Below, one piece after another: positions 17,428 to 25,346 of a stretch of 64,000 nucleotides of DNA; the first letter of the stretch is position 1, and every line of letters starts with the position of its first letter. The stretch is from Nocardia vinacea (lineage in GTDB: Bacteria > Actinomycetota > Actinomycetes > Mycobacteriales > Mycobacteriaceae), in NCBI RefSeq assembly GCF_035920345.1, contig NZ_CP109149.1, positions 2,108,001 to 2,172,000 on the forward strand. Reading direction: 5' to 3'. A program made the translations under genes and the position numbers. The notes below the pieces were generated by a model that was not told where the DNA came from, searched no databases, and saw nothing but the letters and a program-made list of their open reading frames with translations.

Positions 17428-18750
17428 TCAGCGGCCATCGCGTTGCCGCCAGCAAATGTTGCCGAGTGTGTTGTGGGCGCGTGCTTCCTCGAAGCGATCC
17501 CCGCTCGTCCGGGCCGCGGTCAATGCCTGCTCCGAATACCGTGTTGCGTCCGGGTATTCGCCCTGCCTCCAGCAAGTCCAGCCGAGGTCGGTCAGCGCCC
17601 GCGCCTCACCGGAGCCATCGGCGAGCCTGCGGTTGGCCGCCAGTGCGACCGCGTGCAGCCGGACCGCGTCGGCATGGGCCGCTACGATCGCGGCCGCATA
17701 GGCGCGCAGCAGATCATGCAACAGATAACGCCCGGGTTCCTGCTGTGCGGTGAGGCGGTGAGCGACATGGACGGCCAGCGCGGTCTTGCCGACCCCGGCC
17801 ATACCGTCGACAGCGACGACACCGCCCGAGCCGCAGGGGGCGGCGCCGAGCCGATTCAGTTCGGCTTCCCGGCCCGCGAAATCGGGAATGTCGTAGGGCA
17901 GGAAGTTCGTTCGGCGCGGCGGAGGATTCGGCGACGGCGGCGGGGTGGGAGACGACGTGGCCGGTCGATGAGACTCGACAGGTTCCGCGTCGGTGTGGTT
18001 CGCGGGCAACCGCAACCTGGGATCGTCGCGCAGGATCGCCTGTTCCAGCTCGGAAAATGACGATCCCGGGTCCAGCCCGTGCCGTTCGACGAGTGTGTTT
18101 CTCAGTGAGCGGGCCGTGGCCAGCGCGTCGCTCTGCCGTCCGGACCGATACAGCGCAAGCATCAACTGGCCGGCGAGCCGTTCCCGCAACGGGTTCTCGG
18201 CCAGCGCTGCGATCAGTTCATCCAGCAGGAGTTCGTGACTGCCCAGCGACAACTCCAGGTCCATCAGTCGCTCGAACGCGCTGAGCCGCTGCTCGTGCAA
18301 CCGGGCGCGGGCACCGGCCACATAATCGGCAGTCAGATCGGCCAGAGCGTCCCCTCGCCACAGCGCCAGTCCCGTGCGCAATTTCGCGGCAGCGGCGTGA
18401 GTATCCGCCTCGCGTGTGGCGGCGGCGACGTGACCGGTGAACTCGGCGAGGTCGAACTGATCCGGCGTCGGATGCGCAACGTACCCGGCGGCCCGGGTTT
18501 CGATGACCGACGCGGCGTCGGTGTTGCGCAGGACCCGTCGGATCGCGGTGAGAGCGGCGTGGATCTGTGCGCGGGCGGTGACGGGCGCATCGAGTCCCCA
18601 GACGGCGTCGATGAGCCGATCGATGGTGCAGACTCTGCCGTCGTTGAGGAGCAGGTAGGTGAGCACTCCGCGGTGGCGAGGAGCCAAAGCCGTGGCTTGC
18701 CCGTCGACAGTGATCTCGACGGGCCCGAGAATCGAGAAATGTACCTGCAT
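17428..18750 (-). CDS. SARP/AfsR-type regulator, rearranged: intact DNA-binding half plus out-of-order fragments
   Basis: 440 residues from ATG 18750. Residues 1-240 are a normal SARP head: OmpR-like winged helix (MQVHFSILGPVEITVDGQAT) and bacterial transcriptional activator domain (FDLAEFTGHVAAA... LAGQLMLALYRSGRQSDALA). A Pro-rich linker and a P-loop (GMAGVGKTALAVHVAHRL) follow. Right after the P-loop the protein jumps to sequence that normally lies beyond the whole NB-ARC domain (EPGRYLLHDLLRAYAA) and then to a TPR start (ALTDLGWTCWRQGEYPDATR). The missing NB-ARC and TPR pieces are found at 18866-20490 on alternating strands. The reading frame is open, so a truncated SARP activator may still be made, without nucleotide-switch control. 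Confidence 0.75.
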   Translation of the reverse strand: MQVHFSILGPVEITVDGQATALAPRHRGVLTYLLLNDGRVCTIDRLIDAVWGLDAPVTARAQIHAALTAIRRVLRNTDAASVIETRAAGYVAHPTPDQFDLAEFTGHVAAATREADTHAAAAKLRTGLALWRGDALADLTADYVAGARARLHEQRLSAFERLMDLELSLGSHELLLDELIAALAENPLRERLAGQLMLALYRSGRQSDALATARSLRNTLVERHGLDPGSSFSELEQAILRDDPRLRLPANHTDAEPVESHRPATSSPTPPPSPNPPPRRTNFLPYDIPDFAGREAELNRLGAAPCGSGGVVAVDGMAGVGKTALAVHVAHRLTAQQEPGRYLLHDLLRAYAAAIVAAHADAVRLHAVALAANRRLADGSGEARALTDLGWTCWRQGEYPDATRYSEQALTAARTSGDRFEEARAHNTLGNICWRQRDGR

Positions 18751-18865
18751 GGGTTGCGATGAGATCAATGCGCTGTGTCCGTTCCGGAAGGGCGATGGGC
18801 CGGGACGCAGGGCGCGTTCTGGGAACAGTTCGCTCGCGACGCCGGGCACCGGATCCGATGGAACG

Positions 18866-19601
18866 GCGACCGGTACCCCGACGGCCAGTTGTTCGTCGAT
18901 CTGCAGGCATACGCGGCCGATGGCGCCGCGCTCGCTCCGGCCGCCGCACTGGAAATATTGTTGCGCCAGATCGGAATTCCGCCCAATCGCATCCCGGCCG
19001 ACGAGAGCGATCGGGGCGCGCTGTGGCGCACCGAGCTGATCGGTCGCCGAATCGTCACCGTGCTCGACAACGCCGCAGACACCAACCATATTCGTCCGCT
19101 GCTGCCTGCCGCCACCGACAGCCTGATACTGATCACCAGCCGCAGACGGCTGGTCGATCTCGATGGCGCACAGGCTGTTTCAATGCAGGTACTGCCACCC
19201 CGCGATGCCGTGGCACTGTTCGAGCAGATCGTCGGTGAACGAGCCGCTGCGCAGCCGGTGGCGGCTCTCGATGTGCTGCAGCTGTGCGGATTTCTGCCAC
19301 TGGCGGTACGGATCGCGGCAGCCCGACTGCTGCACCGCCCGCAATGGACCGTGTCTTACCTGGCGGAACGGCTACGCGACGAGCGCCGGCGCCTCGCCGA
19401 GTTGTCAACCTCCGAACGCGGCGTCGCCGCGGCCTTCGCGCTGTCCTACAGTCAACTCACCTCCGGCCAGCAGCGCATGTTCCGGCTGCTCGGCCTGCTC
19501 CCCGGCCGCGACGTCGACCCGGCCGCGGCGGCCGCCCTGGCCGGCCTGCCCTGCTCCGACGACGCCGAACTGGTGCTCGAGGGTCTGTTGGATGTGCATG
19601 C
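18866..19601 (+). pseudogene. Displaced, inverted NB-ARC fragment of the AfsR-like gene
   Basis: Plus-strand frame reads RYPDGQLFVDLQAY, then the Walker-B-like RRIVTVLDNAADTNHIRPLL, LILITSRRRL and CGFLPLAVRIAAARL. These are the NB-ARC motifs that should follow the P-loop now encoded at about 17745-17800 on the other strand. It ends LVLEGLLDVH at a GCATGC palindrome (19596-19601). Joined after VAHRL it restores a normal AfsR order. It overlaps no independent gene and has its own accidental ATG at 18775. Confidence 0.7.
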
Positions 19602-19906
19602 CGCCAGTGTGAGTATCCGTCCAGATAGGGCCGCAGCGTTGCGGCCATATCGCGTGCATAGGCCGGCCGATCGTGATCTGCGGCATGGAGGGTGGCTGCG
19701 ATGAGATTGTCGCGTTCGGCATGCAACCACGCTGCCGCGGCGTCCGGGTCCTCGAAAGCAGTGATCGTGACGGTGGCGGGCGGCAATGGACTGCGGTCGG
19801 CGGCGCTGTGGCGGAACCGCAGATCCACCGCGGCCCGGGCGGTATGCAGATAATGGTCGAGCAGCTGGGACAGCGAATCGTCGCGCGCAATGTCGGACTC
19901 GTCGGC
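19602..19906 (-). pseudogene. Displaced fragment between NB-ARC and TPR of the AfsR-like gene
   Basis: Minus-strand frame reads ADESDIARDDSLSQLLDHYL, HTARAAVDLRFRH, FEDPDAAAAWLHAERDNLIA and TLRPYLDGYSHWRHA. In AfsR homologues this region follows LHDLLRAYAA and precedes the first TPR (LHAVALAANRRL). Both of those flanks are at about 17640-17740 on the minus strand, so this piece has been moved about 2 kb. It is bounded by the GCATGC palindrome on one side and by the next displaced piece on the other. Confidence 0.7.
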
Positions 19907-20490
19907 ACCTTGCCGAGGCGTACGGCCATTTCCAGACCGCGCTCCGGCTCACCCGCGAGATCGGTAATCGCAGCGGCGAAGCCCATGTCCTCGGCAGTCT
20001 CGCGCTGGTTCTCGACGAGAGCCAGTATCCCCAGGCCCGCGACCATCTCGATCGGGCGCTGCTGCTGCACCGCCAGGCGGACAACCAGCTGGGAGAAGCC
20101 TTGGTGCTCGACAAGCTCGGCACACTGTGCCGCCGACACGGAATGCTCGACGAGGCCCACCGCTATCACCGCCAGGCGGTCGAGCTGTTCGGCTCGCTCG
20201 GCAATCGCAGCGACATGGCGGCCGCGCTGAACGGGCTGGGCGAGACCGTCCGCGCCTGCGACGATGCCGCACAGGCGATCCGCGATCACTCCGCCGCGCT
20301 CGAACTCGCGACGGAGACGGGCAACACGCCCGCGCTCGCCGGCGCCCATGATGGGCTGGCGCGAGCCCATCACCTTCGCGGCCAGTTGGACCTGGCTCGC
20401 AGGCAGGCCGCGCTCGCATTGAATCTGTTCGAGACACTCGGCCTACCGGAGGCCGGCGACGTGGCGGACTTTCTGGCCGGACTGCCGTAG
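19907..20490 (+). pseudogene. Displaced C-terminal TPR fragment of the AfsR-like gene
   Basis: Plus-strand frame beginning LAEAYGHFQTALRLTREIGN and carrying about four TPR units (EAHVLGSLALVLDESQYPQA; GEALVLDKLGTLCRRHGM; MAAALNGLGETVRACDDAAQ; LAGAHDGLARAHHLRGQLDL). It ends LPEAGDVADFLAGLP at a stop. It directly continues the minus-strand piece that ends NTLGNICWRQRD near 17428. This is therefore the true C-terminus of the AfsR-like protein, now separated and in opposite orientation. Confidence 0.7.
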
Positions 20491-20529
20491 CCATCCCCGA
20501 GCGACTCATCGACGATGCAGGCGCGTCGC

Positions 20530-20563
20530 CGGTCCCATCGCGGCCACATCGCAGAAGTATCAA
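20530..20563 (+). promoter_or_regulatory. 34-bp conserved upstream element, copy 2
   Basis: Begins GTCCCATCGCG and ends GAAGTATCAACC; 30/34 identical to 13485-13518 with identical internal spacing. It lies 51 bp upstream of the DoxX-like gene that heads a two-gene operon with a CMD-family protein. Confidence 0.6.
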
Positions 20564-20614
20564 CCCGGCGGCCGACGCTGTCCTGGTGCATTTACGCAAC
20601 AGGAGTAAACATCA

Positions 20615-21061
20615 ATGACCATCGCCTCGAAACTTTCTTCTCGCGCACTGCAATTGGCGAAATGGGTGCCCGCAGCCGCCGTGCTGACCGAGACCGCGGT
20701 CGGTTCCTACTGGGACCTGGCCCGCACCCCCTACGTCCGTGAGGTGTTCAGCGAACTCGGGTATCCGATGTATTTCGCGACCATCCTCGGCGCGGCCAAG
20801 GTCGCGGTGCTGGTCGCGCTCCTCACGCCCGGCCACCCGCGCACGAAAGAATGGGCCTACGCCGGATTGTTTTTCGTTTACGGCGGGGCCGCAGCCTCAC
20901 ACCTGGCCGTCGGCGACAGCCCGGACAAGTGGGGCGGGCCACTGCTGTTCGCCGCCTTCACCGTCGCCACCCGCGCGGCGCTGCCCACCGGCGTCGCCAT
21001 CACACGGTCCGCATCGCTGAACAAACTCGGTGCTCTCCAGCACCGACCGCAGCATGCCTGA
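20615..21061 (+). CDS. DoxX-like integral membrane protein
   Basis: 148 residues with four predicted hydrophobic helices (WVPAAAVLTETAVGSYWDL; YFATILGAAKVAVLVALL; WAYAGLFFVYGGAAASHLAV; GPLLFAAFTVATRAALP). The pattern G-x-K after the second helix and the C-terminal helix resemble the DoxX-like family, which in mycobacteria is linked to redox stress. GGAG-like ribosome site (AACAGGAG) upstream. The CMD-family gene starts 38 bp downstream with its own AGGAGAAAGGA site, so both are one operon. Confidence 0.8.
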   Translation: MTIASKLSSRALQLAKWVPAAAVLTETAVGSYWDLARTPYVREVFSELGYPMYFATILGAAKVAVLVALLTPGHPRTKEWAYAGLFFVYGGAAASHLAVGDSPDKWGGPLLFAAFTVATRAALPTGVAITRSASLNKLGALQHRPQHA

Positions 21062-21099
21062 GCCACACCGAACCTGATATCAGGAGAAAGGAAATCATC

Positions 21100-21618
21100 A
21101 TGTCAACCAATGCGAACACCACACAGGAGCTGACCGGCTCGCGGCTGCCCAACCCACAACAACTCGTTCCGGAAATGGGCGACGTCGCCAAGGCACTGTT
21201 CAAGGCCACCGGCAACGGCTCGGTCCCGCGGACCACGATCGGCCTGATCCAGTTGCGCGCCGGACAGATCGTCGGAAGCACCTATTTGGTGCTGCAGCAG
21301 GCAGGCGGCCTGCGTAAGGCAGGTGAGTCCGAAGAACGCATCGCGGCCGTGGTGACCTGGCAGGACGCCCCCTACTTCACCGACGCCGAACGCGCCGCGC
21401 TCGCCCTGGTCGAGGCTGTCCTGCAACCGTCGCCCGAGGGCACGCGGGTGTCCGACGAGCTGTACACGCAGGCCAGTGCCCACTACGACGACAAGGCATT
21501 GGCCACCCTGGCGATGGCAATTGGGCAGGTGAACTTCTTCGTCCCGGTGGCCGTCATCGGCAAGCCGATCCCCGGCGTATCGCCCGTAGCACAGTGGACA
21601 CCTGTTGCGGGACAGTAA
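21100..21618 (+). CDS. CMD/AhpD-fold protein lacking the catalytic cysteines
   Basis: 172 residues. The AhpD core is recognisable (IGLIQLRAGQIVGSTYLVLQQ, RIAAVVTWQDAPYFTDAERAALAL, ALVEAV, LATLAMAIGQVNFF). At the site where relatives have CAYC...H (peroxidatic and resolving Cys plus His), the sequence is STYLVLQQ. All three catalytic positions are therefore changed, so it cannot work as a thiol peroxidase in the known way. It may be structural, regulatory or bind a ligand. Co-operonic with the DoxX-like gene. Confidence 0.85.
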   Translation: MSTNANTTQELTGSRLPNPQQLVPEMGDVAKALFKATGNGSVPRTTIGLIQLRAGQIVGSTYLVLQQAGGLRKAGESEERIAAVVTWQDAPYFTDAERAALALVEAVLQPSPEGTRVSDELYTQASAHYDDKALATLAMAIGQVNFFVPVAVIGKPIPGVSPVAQWTPVAGQ

Positions 21619-21819
21619 ATCCCGCGCCCGACGGGACGCGGTCGCAATGCCGATGGGCACGGCGACCGCGCTTTCCCGGCTTACGCTGGGCATCTCGCGC
21701 CCTGTGCACCAGAGCCGAAGGTGCGACAGAGCCGTTAACTGGACAGACCCCGAGTTGCCGGTTGAGGTTCCCCCGCTTGGCCGGAGAGCGAATTATCTGG
21801 TTCCGGCTGGAACCTGTTG

Positions 21820-22050
21820 AAAATAGCTGGACAAGATCTCTGGAAAATCCCTGGCGTACACCAGATCTGCGCAGTCGGCACCACCTAGATCGCCGTCATC
21901 GCCAACAATCAGATGGTCCTGCTCGACAGGAGCACCGGCAAGCAACTCGAGTACACCACCCGCCCATCTTCCTGCGACAACGTAGCGGGCGGCTATACAT
22001 TCAACGAGGAGGGAAAAGTCTACAAACTCGTCGACTACTCGGTGCGGCAT
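21820..22050 (+). pseudogene. Remnant of a PQQ-like beta-propeller protein
   Basis: In one frame: GQDLWKIPGVHQICAVGTT, an in-frame TAG (about 21889), then IAVIANNQMVLLDRSTGKQL and NVAGGYTFNEEGKVYKLVDY. The W-x-hydrophobic/ LLDRSTGKQL pattern resembles blades of PQQ-like propeller lipoproteins. A stop codon and missing ends show it is dead. Confidence 0.4.
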
Positions 22051-22129
22051 GCTCGGCTCCGTCGCAGTCTGGAGCGAGGAAGCACGCTACACGTCCGAAC
22101 ATCCGCTATCCGCAGACCGTTAGTCGGTG

Positions 22130-22406
22130 GGGCGGTCCCGAGGCCCTCGATGGTGACCTCGACGGTTTCCCCGTTCTGGATGTAGACCGGGTGCTTCCGG
22201 GCGTGACCGACACCGCCGGGAGTTCCGGTGCAGATGACGTCACCCGGTTGCAGGGTGACGATGTGGGAGATGATGACGGCGAGTTCACCGTCCCAATCAC
22301 ATTGCGCCGCGGCATAGGTCGGGACGATGACGTTGTCGTACGGCCCGGTCAGCGCTTCCCGGAACTTGGCGAACAAGGTCGGATATGCGGGTAGTTCCCG
22401 CCCCAT
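22130..22406 (-). pseudogene. Fumarylacetoacetate hydrolase (FAH) family remnant with internal deletion
   Basis: Minus-strand frame from 22406 reads MGRELPAYPTLFAKFREALTG, then CDWDGELAVII joined directly to SHIVTLQPGDVICTGTPGGVG, then VEVTIEGLGT. In the FAH family about 130 residues (the metal-binding D-x-s-x-R...KsFD region) normally separate GELAVVI from the LxPGDxIxTGTPxGVG signature. The deletion is in frame but removes the active site. Confidence 0.65.
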
Positions 22407-22544
22407 CTAACCGAACCACGCCGAGACCACAACTGGCTTGTGTGGCAACGATTGTCGGCTCGGAAGTCCTCGCGGTTTCGAGCGAGCCGCTCGAACGGAT
22501 CGCGCGAATCTCGCACTCCGATCGGCGATTCCGGGTTCAGCTCG

Positions 22545-22665
22545 CTACGTCCGGAGGCTGGCCATCGTGATCGCGTCCAGGTCGTAGGGAATCGCCAGGG
22601 GCGCATACGCATTCAAGTGCCGCCCCTGGCGTGGCAGCCGAATCCACTGCGTGCCAGCGATTTTC
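22545..22665 (-). pseudogene. C-terminal remnant of an unidentified protein
   Basis: Minus-strand frame with coding-like bias reads TQWIRLPRQGRHLNAY then APLAIPYDLDAITMASLRT and stops at 22545. A second frame just upstream (GFYENRWHAV) looks like its continuation after a frameshift. The family is not recognised. It lies upstream of the FAH remnant on the same strand, as a catabolic-operon neighbour would. Confidence 0.3.
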
Positions 22666-22762
22666 GTAGAATCCCCATCATCGGGAATATGCGAAGGGCA
22701 ACGGTGACCCCGGCATCGGGTTTACTTGCAGGATCCAGCCCTCGCTGCAATGGAGCGTCTAC

Positions 22763-23602
22763 GTGGGGTCAGATTCGTCGGCAGCCGCCCACCCCGGTGG
22801 CATCGTCCCGCCGGGTTTCCTCGACCTCAGGTCGGGTGCCGGCGAATTCCTTGTGGTGGCAGTCGATTTCGACCTCACCAGCCGCGGTGAAGCAGGGTTC
22901 CGTGACCTCGCGGCGCTGCTGCCCGAGCCGGTGGCGGTCTGGCTGACCGCCCAGCCACCCGCGAGCGTCGCCGACACCGCGTCGGGCGAGGCCTACACCG
23001 CGTGGTGGTGGGAACGGCTTGCCGCCTCCGGAGCGGAGATCGACGCGATACTCGGATATTGCGCGGGCAGCGTGTTCGCCTCCGCCCTCGCCGATGAGGT
23101 GGCGCGACAGCAAGGCCGCCGACCTGCCACCATTGTTTTCAATCCCGGTCGGCCCACCAGGGATTCGGTATTCCGCGACATTCGCACCACCCTCACTGCA
23201 CTATCCCCGCTGTCGGCGGCCGAACGCGACGACCTCATCGGCGAAGCGAGCGCCCTGCTTTTGGAGTGGCCGCGGGATGTTCCCGGCATCCTGGATCGGC
23301 TCCTGGCGCTCTACCGCGATGCCGCGCGCGACGCCTTCGAACGAGTCGGTGTCGCACCGGACGTCGGTGCCGAGCTGATCGATGTATTCGCCTCCTACAC
23401 AGCATATTTGAGGGCGGCGTCGACCATGGCGCCGCACCCTCGGTGGTCATCGGCGACCGCCGTGATCTCTGCCGAAGACGACGGGGAACTGGGTTTCACC
23501 GCGCACCGCATCCCCACCGCGATCGGCCGCCGCGACCTGTTGCGGACACCCCAGGTCGCACGCCTGGTCCTGAACGCGATGCAGCCGGAAGGTAGGAGAT
23601 GA
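22763..23602 (+). CDS. Alpha/beta-hydrolase, thioesterase-like, with Cys at the nucleophile elbow
   Basis: 279 residues from GTG 22763. The fold is that of a short thioesterase: strand FLVVAVDFDL, helix, then ILGYCAGSVFASALADEVARQ, where the nucleophile elbow G-x-S-x-G reads GYCAG, giving Cys in place of Ser. It opens the biosynthetic operon: the first NRPS gene starts 1 bp after its stop. Probable roles are product release or editing of misprimed carriers, or ester formation. An alternative is a non-catalytic partner. No canonical thioesterase domain exists in the megasynthases here, so this may be the releasing enzyme. Confidence 0.7.
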   Translation: MGSDSSAAAHPGGIVPPGFLDLRSGAGEFLVVAVDFDLTSRGEAGFRDLAALLPEPVAVWLTAQPPASVADTASGEAYTAWWWERLAASGAEIDAILGYCAGSVFASALADEVARQQGRRPATIVFNPGRPTRDSVFRDIRTTLTALSPLSAAERDDLIGEASALLLEWPRDVPGILDRLLALYRDAARDAFERVGVAPDVGAELIDVFASYTAYLRAASTMAPHPRWSSATAVISAEDDGELGFTAHRIPTAIGRRDLLRTPQVARLVLNAMQPEGRR

Positions 23603-23603
23603 C

Positions 23604-25337
23604 ATGGCGACCGGCACATCCACTGTCGCAGAACTGTTCCGCGAACAGGTGCACCGGAGCGGCCATGCCACGGCTGTCGTGCACCCGCACGGGCGACTGA
23701 GCTACCGCCAGCTCGACGACGCGTCCACACATCAGGCCCGAGCGTTGCACCGCCACGGAGTGCGCCGCGGCCATCTCGTCGCGGTGTACCTCGACAACTC
23801 CGTCGATCTCGTCATTGCGTTGCTCGCGATTGTCAAGAGCGGGGCGGGTTATCTGCCGCTGGCCGTGACCGATCCGCCGCGGCGTACCGAGGCGCTGCTG
23901 CGGGCAGCCGAACCGCAGCTCGTGCTGGTCGACCAGCACAGCCCACAGTGGATGTCCGGACTCGCTTCCATCGTCCCGATGGGCGTGGAGACCGGCGACG
24001 ACGATTCTCCCGGCAATCCGCTACTCGGCCCGGCGCCACACGATGCCGCCTACGTCATCCACACGTCCGGTTCCACCGGCCGACCCAAGGGCGTCATCAT
24101 CGAACACGGTGCCCTCGCAACGTATCTCCGTTGGGCCGTGACGTCGTATCCGGGCCTGGCCGGCCTGGTGCGCGTGCATTCCTCGCCAGCGTTCGACATG
24201 GCGGTGACAAGTCTGTTCGGCCCGCTGGTCGCGGGCGGAACGCTCGATGTCGCGTCCCTGGACGACGGCAGGGGGACCTGCGATACGCCGACATTTCTCA
24301 AGGTGACTCCCGCGCACCTGTCGCTGCTGCGCTCCACATTCGCGCACTGCGCGCCCACCTCGGATCTCATAGTGGGTGGCGAAGCGCTCACCGGTGCGGT
24401 GCTCACCGACTGGCGACGTGAGAATCCGGCGGTCACCGTCGTCAACGAGTACGGGCCCACCGAGGCCACGGTGGGCTGTTGTGTCCACCGGGTGGGGCCG
24501 GGCGATGCACTCGCACCCGGGCCCGTCCCCATCGGCCTGGCCACCCCGGGGACCCGGCTGTACCTGCTCGACTCCCGACTCCTTCCCGTCGACGAGGGTG
24601 AGTTGTACATCGCCGGGTCACAACTCGCGCGCGGCTACCTGCGTAGCCCCGGGCTCACGGCCGCCGCCTTCGTCGCGGACCCGCTCGGGCCGCCCGGCAC
24701 TCGGATGTACCGCAGCGGCGACCGCGTCCGCCGCCGAGACGATGACCTGCTCGAGTTCGCGGGCCGGGTCGACGACCAGCTGTCCATCAACGGATTCCGG
24801 GTCGAGCCAGGCGAAATCGCCGACATGCTCACCCGGGCCGCCGACGTGGATCGAGCTGCGGTGGTCGCTCGCGATGACGGATCCGCGGACACAGGGCTCG
24901 TCGCGTACGCCACACCGGCGCCCGGCGCCACCCCGACCGCAGCCGCTCTGCGGCAGTACCTGGCCGACCGACTTCCGGGACACCTTGTGCCGACGACCAT
25001 CGTGCTGCTCGAAGCGTTCCCCCTGACCCCGAATGGCAAGCTCGACTACGCCGCACTGCCGGAACCCGCTGAAAGCGCTGGGAGGCAGGGGGATTCGTCC
25101 GCGACACCGCAGACGCCCACAGAACAGCTCGTGTGTGAGCTGATGGCCGAACTGCTCGAACTCGACGAGGTCGGCGTCGATGACGACTTCTTCGCCCTCG
25201 GCGGAACCAGTCTGGCCGCCGCGCGTCTGGTGACCCGGGCCCGCCGCAGCGGCGTGGATTTCACCCTCACCGATGTGCTGAGCCACCGCACGGTGCGCAG
25301 GTTGCTCGGTCCCCCCTTCCGCCCGGCATGGCACTGA
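23604..25337 (+). CDS. NRPS module A-PCP, Asn-like specificity code
   Basis: 577 residues. Adenylation domain at 1-480: A3 HTSGSTGRPKG, A4 FDMAVTSLFG, A5 NEYGPTEATVG, A7/A8 YRSGDRVRRR ... GRVDDQLSINGFRVEPGEI, A10 Lys in NGKLDY. Carrier domain at about 505-570 with the phosphopantetheine Ser in FFALGGTSLAAARL. Reading the ten specificity positions against PheA by eye gives DMTKIGEVGK, close to the known L-Asn code DLTKLGEVGK. The next gene is a TauD/SyrP-like hydroxylase, so the carrier-bound Asn/Asp is probably beta-hydroxylated. There is no condensation domain, which suits a starter module. Confidence 0.93.
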   Translation: MATGTSTVAELFREQVHRSGHATAVVHPHGRLSYRQLDDASTHQARALHRHGVRRGHLVAVYLDNSVDLVIALLAIVKSGAGYLPLAVTDPPRRTEALLRAAEPQLVLVDQHSPQWMSGLASIVPMGVETGDDDSPGNPLLGPAPHDAAYVIHTSGSTGRPKGVIIEHGALATYLRWAVTSYPGLAGLVRVHSSPAFDMAVTSLFGPLVAGGTLDVASLDDGRGTCDTPTFLKVTPAHLSLLRSTFAHCAPTSDLIVGGEALTGAVLTDWRRENPAVTVVNEYGPTEATVGCCVHRVGPGDALAPGPVPIGLATPGTRLYLLDSRLLPVDEGELYIAGSQLARGYLRSPGLTAAAFVADPLGPPGTRMYRSGDRVRRRDDDLLEFAGRVDDQLSINGFRVEPGEIADMLTRAADVDRAAVVARDDGSADTGLVAYATPAPGATPTAAALRQYLADRLPGHLVPTTIVLLEAFPLTPNGKLDYAALPEPAESAGRQGDSSATPQTPTEQLVCELMAELLELDEVGVDDDFFALGGTSLAAARLVTRARRSGVDFTLTDVLSHRTVRRLLGPPFRPAWH

Positions 25338-25346
25338 GGAGACGAC

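Noticed and set aside
18775..19704. 309-codon plus-strand frame taken as an independent NB-ARC gene
   Set aside because: It lacks a P-loop and a proper start region. Its motifs continue the P-loop on the minus strand at about 17745-17800, so it is a displaced AfsR segment.
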